Assembly: GCA_044341215.1 (NCBI GenBank)
Contig: JBIISC010000037.1
Span: 1 to 8,808 of the forward strand
Origin: JAFMIT01 sp044341215
GTDB lineage: Bacteria; Actinomycetota; Actinomycetes; S36-B12; UBA5976
Length of the DNA stretch: 8,808 nt
Direction: 5' to 3'
The position numbers and the translations under genes were made by a program. Numbering within the stretch: position 1 is the first letter of the stretch; each line of letters starts with the position of its first letter. This document shows positions 1-5,933 of the stretch, one piece after another. Under the pieces are notes generated by a model, which saw nothing but the letters and a program-made list of their open reading frames with translations, was not told the DNA's origin and made no database searches.

Positions 1-371
1 GAAAGTTTTCCAACTACAAAACTTGCGAGGATGAACCCAACCACATATCCAAAACTTGCCATTTGGAAAACCTGTGTGCCAACAACGTGTGATCCATCAG
101 TCTGTGGAGCTAGAACTGGAAGTCCTGCGACCGCTAAACCTAAATACAGAATTGAAGATGAAATCGAACGCCAAGTTCCAAGTGCACCTGCAGTCAATAA
201 AACCGCAAGTGTTTGGCCAGTTAGAGGAACTGGAGTGAAAGGCAGGGGAATTGAGACTTGAGCCATTGCTGAAATGAATGCAGTGCCGGTCAAGACTGCT
301 ACGGCATTACGAATCCAGGTGAGTGAAACAGTTTCAACTAGAACTCTCGGGCTTGCAGCTGAGATGGACAT
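1..371 (-). CDS. bioY: Biotin transporter BioY (ECF S component), partial: C-terminus beyond window start
   Basis: BioY is the membrane substrate-binding S component of the energy-coupling-factor biotin transporter; it works with EcfA/EcfT-type subunits or, in some bacteria, alone. Translating the minus strand from ATG at 371 gives 123 complete residues with no stop before the window edge. Full BioY proteins are about 180-200 residues, so roughly the last third is missing. The diagnostic stretch is IPLPFTPVPLTGQTLAVLL (residues 41-59), matching the conserved segment between the first two helices of BioY. Hydrophobic segments are visible at about residues 20-40, 54-88 and 105-122. The start is supported by an AAGTGAG-like sequence a few bases upstream of the ATG. 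The gene diverges from the MATE gene. It may feed biotin to acetyl-CoA carboxylase, which supplies the FAS II enzymes encoded on the right; that link is inference. Family assignment is fairly secure; genes following it are not visible. Confidence 0.88.
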   Translation of the reverse strand, partial: MSISAASPRVLVETVSLTWIRNAVAVLTGTAFISAMAQVSIPLPFTPVPLTGQTLAVLLTAGALGTWRSISSSILYLGLAVAGLPVLAPQTDGSHVVGTQVFQMASFGYVVGFILASFVVGKL

Positions 372-434
372 GGTTCTCACTTTCAAATCAAGATGGTGAA
401 TTGTGCCAAATCCCTGCTCGGCGGATTGCCAAAA
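372..434. promoter_or_regulatory. Short divergent intergenic region between bioY and the MATE gene
   Basis: These 63 bases must hold at least part of the promoters for both divergent genes unless the transcripts have very short leaders. On the minus strand TTGGCA (411-406 region) resembles a -35 box for bioY, but no good -10 box follows at 16-18 nt. The heptamer TGCCAAA occurs twice in direct orientation, at 404-410 and 427-433, 23 nt apart. I see no BirA-type or BioQ-type palindrome. The assignment as regulatory DNA rests on position only. Confidence 0.35.
420..425 (+). promoter_or_regulatory. Probable ribosome binding site deciding the MATE start
   Basis: GGCGGA ends nine bases before ATG 435. 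The alternative starts at 393 and 468 have no comparable purine-rich sequence at this distance; 468 has only an isolated AGG. Confidence 0.4.
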
Positions 435-1835
435 ATGGTTACTCAGGGGTCAACTAGGCTCAACCTTATGCAGCAATCCACTCGAGAAATAACCAAGATC
501 GCCGTTCCGGTTAGCCTCGAGTTCGTCATCATGTTAGGCCTGAGTTGGGTAAATCAGGTGATTGTTGGTGGCCTGGGAGCGATCGCAATTGCTGCGGTTG
601 GGTTCGCAAACTCTATGACTTTCATTTTGATGGTCACACTTGGCGCAGTTGGAATTTCTGTGAGTGTTCTCGTATCGCGAGCATTCGGTGGGAAACGATT
701 ACATGAACTAAATGTAACCGTGACTATTGCAATTGTTTTCTCGGTTTTAGTCACAGCGTTTTTTGCAATAATCATGTGGATTTGGCCGCTGCAACTTATG
801 GAAATGAGCGGTGCCTCAAACGAAGTTGCCACTACGGGCAGGGAGTATTTGCAACTAACCGCACTTTCGCTAATTCCAAATGTTATGAGTTCTGTATTGA
901 GTGGTCTATTGCGCGCCACTGATCATGCTCGAAGTCCTCTAGTCGCAACTGTTTCGACAGTAGTGCTGAACACAATCTTGGGCTACATGTTTGTATTTGG
1001 CTTTGGACCAATCGCCAAAATGGGAGTGGCTGGGGCAGGTCTTGCTACTTTGATTACAGCTTTTCTCAAACTATTTATCCTGGCTTATCAGGCTTACTTT
1101 TTACACAAAGTAGCAAGCTGGGAAATGCCGGAGTCTGGAAAAGAAACTATAAATGTCATCAAGCCACTTTTTGTATTAGCAATTCCACTTGGAGTTACTG
1201 AGTTTGTTTGGACTGTCGGAATTTTCCTTTACAACATTGTGTTGCAAAAACTTGGAAACTTGCCACTTGCTGCAGCTCAGATTGCAACCGCACTTGAAGG
1301 TATCTTCATCGTGGCCAGTGTTGGGCTCGCAAGTGCAGGTCAGGTATTAGTTGGCCGGGCAGTTGGTGCACATGACAGCGACTCAGCTTTGGAATGGATA
1401 ACACGTGTCAAGAAAATCGGTTTCTACGCAGCAATAGCATCGGGAATTCTTCTAGCTAGCACAACTTTGGCACTTAATTTTCTGTATCAACAAGCAGGTG
1501 AAGAAGTTAGATATCTCGCTGTTATCGGTATCTTGATTAATGCACTTATGCAGCCAGTCAAAGTGCGAAATATGTTGCTAGGCGCAATGGTTTTGCCAAA
1601 CGGAAATGACCCTAAGGGCATTATTTGGGGTGACCTGCTTGGCGCATTCGTTGTCGGTGTTCCTTTAGCAATAGTCCTGGGATTCCCTGTCGGCTGGGGT
1701 TTTGTGGGAGTGATGATTGCAAGATCATTGGATGAAGTGGTCAAGATTTTTGTGTTTACATATCGCGCTCGAAAAATTAACTGGCAGGATGTAGTTTCAA
1801 AGCAGCAAGAAGTCAGCGATGTATTACCCAGTTGA
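435..1835 (+). CDS. MATE family efflux transporter (multidrug/toxin extrusion, NorM/DinF-like)
   Basis: This is an inner-membrane antiporter that exports small, often cationic organic molecules using a Na+ or H+ gradient; the substrate cannot be told from sequence. From ATG 435 it encodes 466 residues, typical for MATE proteins (about 440-480), with roughly twelve hydrophobic segments in two homologous halves. MATE-like signatures are the helix-1 region KIAVPVSLEFVIMLGLSWVN, the first-half GLLRATDHARSPLVATVST (a GxLRAxGDxRxP-like motif), and GLASAGQVLVGRAVGAHD in the second half. An in-frame ATG at 393 would add 14 residues but has no ribosome binding site and lies only 22 nt from the bioY start. 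ATG 435 has GGCGGA nine bases upstream and is preferred; ATG 468 is a further option. The 3' end overlaps the next gene by 17 nt, so the two are probably cotranscribed and translationally coupled. Confidence 0.88.
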   Translation: MVTQGSTRLNLMQQSTREITKIAVPVSLEFVIMLGLSWVNQVIVGGLGAIAIAAVGFANSMTFILMVTLGAVGISVSVLVSRAFGGKRLHELNVTVTIAIVFSVLVTAFFAIIMWIWPLQLMEMSGASNEVATTGREYLQLTALSLIPNVMSSVLSGLLRATDHARSPLVATVSTVVLNTILGYMFVFGFGPIAKMGVAGAGLATLITAFLKLFILAYQAYFLHKVASWEMPESGKETINVIKPLFVLAIPLGVTEFVWTVGIFLYNIVLQKLGNLPLAAAQIATALEGIFIVASVGLASAGQVLVGRAVGAHDSDSALEWITRVKKIGFYAAIASGILLASTTLALNFLYQQAGEEVRYLAVIGILINALMQPVKVRNMLLGAMVLPNGNDPKGIIWGDLLGAFVVGVPLAIVLGFPVGWGFVGVMIARSLDEVVKIFVFTYRARKINWQDVVSKQQEVSDVLPS

Positions 1836-2628
1836 CCCGCGCGGAAATCGTTTAACGGTTGGACTTCGCACCTTAGATTTGAAAATCTGGTTTGAGTTTG
1901 ACGATGAGTTTGAAAACGAAATTGCCGAAAAATATCGACTTGATAGTTCAAATGCAGAAGTTTTTTCACTGCTTCCCGAAGGGGAAGCGGGGGTAACTGA
2001 ATTCCTGGAACTTGCGGCAGAGAATTTGCAGAGTTTCCATCCTGAAAGAATTAGACCCTTCAGTTCATTGAGTGAAATTTCAAAAGTTGTGCAAGAAGAT
2101 ATTTGCATAATGACAAAAATTGGTGATGAATGGGTTTTGACTGCTGCGGTTCTCTATGCACCATCTCGTTGGCGACTCTTTGACAAAATGGGAAAGTCTC
2201 TTGAAGGGATTCATAAACCTGTGCCGGGTTATCAGGAGCAAATTGGCGAAGCCGTGGAGTTCACTTTCGACAGATTGACACCAGAGCGAAGTATGTGGCG
2301 AGCGAATTGGACGCTGGTAGACGATGCCACCAGATTCCAGCCAACCCCACCATCAGCGGAGAATCAGTTAAGAGTTGAAGGTGCGAACTTGGATGAGCAA
2401 GTGTTCTTCCGAGTTGAAAGACAAACAGTGCGCAAAATGCCTAGAACTGGCGATGTGATTTTTACTATTCGGACGTATGTGACGCCCTTGGGAAAGCTCC
2501 TCCAGGCCATTGAAACGCCTAAAGACATGCTAGAAGCCCTTAAAACCATGGACGAAGACCACGTTGAATATAAAGGCTGGAACACGCTCAAACCAGCCCT
2601 GTTGGCTCATCTCGAGCGTGACATTTAG
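1819..2628 (+). CDS. DUF3445 family protein, haem-dependent oxidative N-demethylase alpha-subunit-like
   Basis: The 269-residue product matches the DUF3445 family, now named after the haem-binding alpha subunit of heme-dependent oxidative N-demethylase (HODM), which demethylates dimethylamine in Pseudomonas. Family hallmarks run in order along the whole chain: an N-terminal YYPVDP...VGLRTLD..W segment (residues 2-24), VQEDICIM (91-98), APSRW...DKMGKSLEGIHKPVP (114-136), RANW (161-164), and the strongly conserved RVERQTVRKMPRTGDVIFTI (198-217) followed by RTY. It is soluble, with no signal peptide or membrane segment. The start at 1819 is the first in-frame ATG and begins the family's usual N-terminus, with AAGAAG just upstream; it lies inside the MATE gene. 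The flavin/iron-sulfur reductase subunits of HODM are not in this window, so its electron donor and substrate are unknown. Family call is confident; demethylase activity is an inference. Confidence 0.85.
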   Translation: MYYPVDPRGNRLTVGLRTLDLKIWFEFDDEFENEIAEKYRLDSSNAEVFSLLPEGEAGVTEFLELAAENLQSFHPERIRPFSSLSEISKVVQEDICIMTKIGDEWVLTAAVLYAPSRWRLFDKMGKSLEGIHKPVPGYQEQIGEAVEFTFDRLTPERSMWRANWTLVDDATRFQPTPPSAENQLRVEGANLDEQVFFRVERQTVRKMPRTGDVIFTIRTYVTPLGKLLQAIETPKDMLEALKTMDEDHVEYKGWNTLKPALLAHLERDI

Positions 2629-2698
2629 GGAAGTTGCCCTTAGAGTTGGAACAGATCACCGAAGTGAGCCGCGCAGGGGAAGGCGAAGTTCACTTTCG

Positions 2699-2704
2699 AA
2701 AGGG
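2699..2704 (+). promoter_or_regulatory. Ribosome binding site of the DUF3145 gene
   Basis: AAAGGG lies eight bases before ATG 2713, a good Shine-Dalgarno spacing. It selects this start over upstream or internal candidates. The rest of the 84-nt gap (2629-2712) shows no clear terminator or promoter. Confidence 0.55.
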
Positions 2705-2712
2705 TATTTGCC

Positions 2713-3252
2713 ATGGTGATCAACACATCAATCAAAGCCGTGCAAGCGGATATTTCGCGTGGTCATGGCACGCTCATCATTCATGCATCGACAAAAGCTA
2801 TGACAGCTCCAATTGAATGGGTATTGTCAGATTTAGCCAAGACTCCAGTAAAGCTCGATTGGTATACCCAAACTATTTCACCAGCCATGGTGCGCTGTGC
2901 TTATGAATGGACCGGGCAAGACGGCATGGCCGCAAAAATTGCAACGGGACTTAGAAATATCCCACATGTGCGATTTGAAGTAACCCAAATGTCTGCTGGC
3001 CCAGATTTCAATCAAAGATTTTGTTTCACCCCCAACTTAGGGATTTATAGAGCAGATATAAATGTTCACGGAGATGTTGTAGTAAACGAACAACGTCTAA
3101 GACACTTGATGGAAACTAATCGTAATGATCTTACGGAATTACAAAAATCAATTGATGATTTGTTAGGCACCGCGTGGGATGTTGAACTTGAACCATTCAG
3201 AGTTGCAATGGATTCGGATGTAGTTCGAATCGCACACCGAATTGTCGGATGA
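2713..3252 (+). CDS. DUF3145 family protein, actinobacterial, unknown function
   Basis: The 179-residue product is a small soluble protein of the DUF3145 family, known essentially only in Actinobacteria and without assigned function. Matches to the family pattern as I remember it are RGHGTLIIHASTKAMTAPIEWVL (from residue 16), VKLDW (46-50), the YEWTGQDGMAAKIA segment (64-77), HVRFEVT (85-91), TPNLGIYRADINVHGDVVV (106-124) and LLGTAWDVELEPFR (150-163). Family members usually start close to residue 10-16 here, so the N-terminus is normal or slightly long. No membrane segment, signal peptide or catalytic motif is evident. The gene lies tail to tail with fabF, 5 nt apart. In Streptomyces coelicolor a DUF3145 gene also follows fabF, so the link to fatty acid synthesis is conserved and suggests, but does not show, a role in it. 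Confidence 0.85.
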   Translation: MVINTSIKAVQADISRGHGTLIIHASTKAMTAPIEWVLSDLAKTPVKLDWYTQTISPAMVRCAYEWTGQDGMAAKIATGLRNIPHVRFEVTQMSAGPDFNQRFCFTPNLGIYRADINVHGDVVVNEQRLRHLMETNRNDLTELQKSIDDLLGTAWDVELEPFRVAMDSDVVRIAHRIVG

Positions 3253-3257
3253 GACTT

Positions 3258-4499
3258 TTAGTAACTCTTAAAGATTACCGCGACGTCGTGGCCACCGAAA
3301 CCAAACGAGTTGTTTAATACTGCAATATCGCCACTAGGCAATTCGCGAGCTTTGCCAACCACAACGTCGATTCCAAGATCTGGAGTTATGTTGTCAACGT
3401 TGATTGTTGGTGGCGCTAACCGATCTTGAATAGCCAAAATAGAGAAGACGCTTTCAATTGCACCAGCGCCGCCGAGCAAATGTCCAGTCATTGATTTAGT
3501 TCCACTTACTAAAACTTGCGATGCATGTACACCAAGCGCACTACGAAGCGATAGAGCTTCTGCTACGTCACCAAGTGGTGTGGACGTAGCGTGTGCATTT
3601 ACGTGTGCGATGTCTTTGGCAGATAGTTGGGCATCCTCAAGGGCGAATTTGATTGCACGAATTGCGCCTGCACCTTCAGGATGTGGTTGCGCAATGTCGT
3701 GACCGTCAGATGTCATGCCAGCACCACCATATTGAGCATAAATGTGCGCACCGCGTGCCTTTGCATGTTCTTCTGATTCAAGGATCAGAGTTCCTGCGCC
3801 TTCACCCATAACAAAGCCATCGCGACCTTGATCGTATGGTCGTGATGCGCTCGCTGGATCATCATTACGGGTTGAAAGGGCCCGCATTGAATTGAATGCG
3901 GAAATTGTTAGGGCTGCAATCGCGGCTTCGGTCCCACCTGCAATCACAACGTCAGCGCGACCATCTTGAATCATTTTTGCACCCCAAGCAACCGCCTCAG
4001 CGCCAGATGCGCATGCGCTAACCGGAGTATGAACTCCAGCTTGTGCACCAAATTCCAAACCAACCCAAGCTGCTGGACCATTTGGCATCAACATTGGAAC
4101 TGTCATTGGTGAAACTCGGTGTGAGCCTTCGGTACGCAAAATCTCGGCTTGCGCAAGTAGGGAAGTAACGCCACCGATACCGGTGGCATAAACCACACCA
4201 AGGCGAGTCTTGTCGACTGAATCTAATTCCAGTCCTGAATCAGCCCAAGCTTCACGAGCTGTGACAACGGCAAATTGTTGCGAACGATCTAAACGACGCG
4301 CTTTTGCTTTTTCTAAACCTTGGTCAAGTGGTTCTACTGCAACTGTTCCGGCAAACTTAACTGCAACATCAGCTGCCCAGTCGTATGGCAATAAACGAAT
4401 GCCTGACTTCCCAGCAAGGATGCCTTGCCAGGACTCTTTTGCAGTTCCTGCAACTGGAGTAGTTGCACCAAGACCTGTGACTACAACTTTGCGTGTCAT
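3258..4499 (-). CDS. fabF: 3-oxoacyl-[acyl-carrier-protein] synthase II (KAS II)
   Basis: FabF condenses malonyl-ACP with growing acyl-ACP, releasing CO2, and drives the elongation cycles of type II fatty acid synthesis in the cytosol. The 413-residue protein is full length. The catalytic triad is complete: nucleophilic Cys163 in SACASGAEA, His303 in NAHATSTPLGD and His340 in SMTGHLLGGAGA. Lys335 precedes the last motif, and the C-terminal NNSFGFGGHD loop (396-405) is present. The numbering of the triad coincides with that of E. coli FabF. The ATG is preceded by AGGGG with five bases of spacing. It is the last gene of the fabD-fabH-acpP-fabF order and is separated from acpP by 95 nt holding a strong hairpin. 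No terminator is visible in the 5 nt between it and the convergent DUF3145 gene. The assignment is secure. Confidence 0.97.
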   Translation of the reverse strand: MTRKVVVTGLGATTPVAGTAKESWQGILAGKSGIRLLPYDWAADVAVKFAGTVAVEPLDQGLEKAKARRLDRSQQFAVVTAREAWADSGLELDSVDKTRLGVVYATGIGGVTSLLAQAEILRTEGSHRVSPMTVPMLMPNGPAAWVGLEFGAQAGVHTPVSACASGAEAVAWGAKMIQDGRADVVIAGGTEAAIAALTISAFNSMRALSTRNDDPASASRPYDQGRDGFVMGEGAGTLILESEEHAKARGAHIYAQYGGAGMTSDGHDIAQPHPEGAGAIRAIKFALEDAQLSAKDIAHVNAHATSTPLGDVAEALSLRSALGVHASQVLVSGTKSMTGHLLGGAGAIESVFSILAIQDRLAPPTINVDNITPDLGIDVVVGKARELPSGDIAVLNNSFGFGGHDVAVIFKSY

Positions 4500-4520
4500 T
4501 TCAACCCCTGCGGTTTAGTT

Positions 4521-4565
4521 GAAACTTTGATGTGGGGTGACCTAAAGCCACCCCACCAAAGTTTC
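4521..4565. promoter_or_regulatory. Strong intergenic hairpin between acpP and fabF
   Basis: GAAACTTTG (4521-4529) pairs with CAAAGTTTC (4557-4565), and GTGGGGTG (4532-4539) pairs with CACCCCAC (4549-4556). A 2-nt AT bulge and a 9-nt loop complete it, giving 17 paired bases. In the direction of the operon (minus) it follows the acpP stop by about 29 nt, ends 21 nt before the fabF start, and is not followed by a U tract. It therefore looks more like an RNA-stability, processing or partial attenuation element than a full terminator. On the plus strand it is followed by a T-rich stretch (CTTGATTTTCTATTTC), so it could stop antisense transcription. Structure is seen in the sequence; function is inferred. 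Confidence 0.65.
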
Positions 4566-4594
4566 TTGATTTTCTATTTCAGTTTTCTTGCAAA

Positions 4595-4834
4595 TTACTT
4601 ATTTGCTTTTACGTAGTTGACTGCATCGCCAACTGTTTTGATGTTCTTTAGTTCTTCGTCTGGAATACCAACACCAAGTTTGGAATCCATTTCCATTGCG
4701 ATTTCAACCATTGAAAGTGAATCAATATCTAGGTCGTCAACGAATGATTTGTCTAGTTCAATTGCACTTTCATCGATACCTGCGATTTCAGCAACGATTG
4801 CACGCAAGGTGTCCAGGATTTCCTGGTCTGACAT
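4595..4834 (-). CDS. acpP: Acyl carrier protein
   Basis: AcpP carries the growing acyl chain on a 4'-phosphopantetheine arm among the FAS II enzymes. The 79-residue acidic protein has the usual length. The attachment site is Ser39 in DLDIDSLSMVE (residues 35-45), and the helical pattern of Asp/Glu-rich segments around it is normal for the family, including the region of helix II that binds partner enzymes (SLSMVEIAMEMDSKLG). It lies between fabH and fabF in the conserved order. Its Shine-Dalgarno sequence is the best in the window, and inverted repeats flank it on both sides, consistent with ACP being made in larger amounts than the enzymes. The holo-ACP synthase needed to modify it is not in the window. 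The assignment is secure. Confidence 0.97.
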   Translation of the reverse strand: MSDQEILDTLRAIVAEIAGIDESAIELDKSFVDDLDIDSLSMVEIAMEMDSKLGVGIPDEELKNIKTVGDAVNYVKANK

Positions 4835-4838
4835 ATTT

Positions 4839-4844
4839 CCTCCT
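4839..4844 (-). promoter_or_regulatory. Consensus Shine-Dalgarno of acpP
   Basis: AGGAGG is the full consensus and lies four bases upstream of the acpP ATG. It is clearly stronger than the sites of its neighbours, fitting a highly translated ACP. Confidence 0.75.
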
Positions 4845-4849
4845 GCTAT

Positions 4850-4880
4850 CCAAATTGGAAAGTTTCCTGACCAATTTTGG
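4850..4880. repeat. Inverted repeat between fabH and acpP
   Basis: CCAAATTGG (4850-4858) and CCAATTTTGG (4871-4880) can pair with one bulged base across a 12-nt loop. GGAAAGTTTCC (4857-4867) forms a competing small fold. On the minus strand the structure stands directly upstream of the acpP Shine-Dalgarno. No T tract follows, so it is not a classical terminator. It may be a protein-binding site or an RNA-stabilising 5' structure; chance is possible because each arm is itself nearly palindromic. Confidence 0.4.
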
Positions 4881-4919
4881 TGGTTTATTCGCTCATTTAG
4901 GCTGAACGAAATCTTCTTA

Positions 4920-5933
4920 TTATGGAATGCGAATTACTTGTCCAGCGTACGCAAGTCCAGCCCCGAACCCTACGAGCAGAGCCAGGTCGCCACTCTTAGC
5001 GACACCTTCCTCTCTCATCCGGTCTAGTGCTAGGGGAATAGAGGCTGCAGAGGTGTTTCCCGCGGTCTCAATATCGGTTGCTACCTTCACGGATTCTGGG
5101 AAATCCAACGCCTTCATGATTGCCTTAGTGATCCGCAGATTTGCTTGGTGAGGAACAAATAGATTGATGTCTTGAGGCGACAATCCAGCTACGTCAAGAA
5201 TTTGTCGGCAAACATCTGGCATTTGGCCAACTGCCCAACGAAAAACTTTTTGACCTTGCATTCGAAGTACTGGCCACTGTCCTTGCGCTTTGGTGTGTTC
5301 ACGGTTTCTTAGCTCTAACCAGTTTGGTTCGCTAATGATCGCATCAAATTCGGATCCGTCCGAACCCCAAACGGTGGGACTTATTTGCGGAGTCTCGCTT
5401 GGACTAACCACAACTGCGCCAGCGCCATCAGCAAAAATGAATGCGGTTCCGCGATCGTGCATGTCAGTCCAGTCAGAAAGTTTTTCAACTCCAATTACCA
5501 AGACGTGATTGGCTTGTGAATTGCTAACTAAAGCATCAGCCATTGCAAGCGCATAAGAAAAACCGGCACAAGCAGCAGAGATGTCACTTGCCGCAGGATT
5601 ATTTAACCCTAAACGATCTGCAACCATGGTTGCGGCAGCTGGAGTTTGAAGAGCATGCGAAATGGTGGCAAGAATTACCCCATCAATATCACTTGGTTTC
5701 AGCTTTGCATCAGCAATTGCTTTTTCACATGCTGCAACTGCCATATCAATGATTGAGATATTTTCTTCGGCAAAGCGTCTCTCGATAATTCCAGTGCGCT
5801 CGCGAATCCATTCATCTGATGATTCAATGTTTTGGCAAATCTCTTCATTTGTGATAACTCGAGTAGGACGGTAAACGCCTAGGCCAGAAACCTTTGAATA
5901 TCTGTGTGTGCGGCCTTTAATTTGTATGTTCAT
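4920..5933 (-). CDS. fabH: 3-oxoacyl-[acyl-carrier-protein] synthase III (KAS III)
   Basis: FabH starts fatty acid synthesis by condensing an acyl-CoA primer with malonyl-ACP. Actinobacterial forms may use acetyl- or branched-chain acyl-CoA; the sequence alone does not let me decide. The 337-residue protein is full length. The catalytic triad is Cys122 in SAACAGF, His262 in PHQAN and Asn293 in AGNTSAASIP. The ERTGI segment (45-49) near the N-terminus and the C-terminal GFGAGLAYAG loop (322-331) are also typical. The ATG overlaps the fabD stop by one base (TAATG). GGTGAT, which can pair with the 3' end of 16S rRNA, lies six bases or so upstream inside the last fabD codons, so translation is probably coupled. 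An 85-nt gap with an inverted repeat follows before acpP. The assignment is secure. Confidence 0.97.
   Translation of the reverse strand: MNIQIKGRTHRYSKVSGLGVYRPTRVITNEEICQNIESSDEWIRERTGIIERRFAEENISIIDMAVAACEKAIADAKLKPSDIDGVILATISHALQTPAAATMVADRLGLNNPAASDISAACAGFSYALAMADALVSNSQANHVLVIGVEKLSDWTDMHDRGTAFIFADGAGAVVVSPSETPQISPTVWGSDGSEFDAIISEPNWLELRNREHTKAQGQWPVLRMQGQKVFRWAVGQMPDVCRQILDVAGLSPQDINLFVPHQANLRITKAIMKALDFPESVKVATDIETAGNTSAASIPLALDRMREEGVAKSGDLALLVGFGAGLAYAGQVIRIP

Noticed and set aside
1487..1969. 160-codon minus-strand open frame across the MATE end and DUF3445 start
   Set aside because: It is antisense to two clearly recognisable genes and its translation has no family-like features; it is a coding shadow.
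2660..2702. Bulged inverted repeat CGAAGTGA / TCACTTTCG and the palindrome CTTTCGAAAG before DUF3145
   Set aside because: The repeat has a 22-nt loop and a short stem, and the palindrome has no loop and overlaps the ribosome binding site; neither is followed by a T tract, so no terminator is called.
2634..2816. 60-codon plus-strand open frame overlapping the DUF3145 start
   Set aside because: It overlaps a well supported gene in another frame, has no ribosome binding site, and its translation matches no family I know.
3211..3231. GATTCG...CGAATC hairpin near the end of DUF3145
   Set aside because: It is a 6-bp stem inside coding sequence with no T tract after it; it is too weak to call a terminator for the convergent pair.
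4617..5027. 136-codon plus-strand open frame over acpP and the end of fabH
   Set aside because: It is Ser/Ile-rich low-complexity translation antisense to acpP and fabH, explained by codon bias of those genes.
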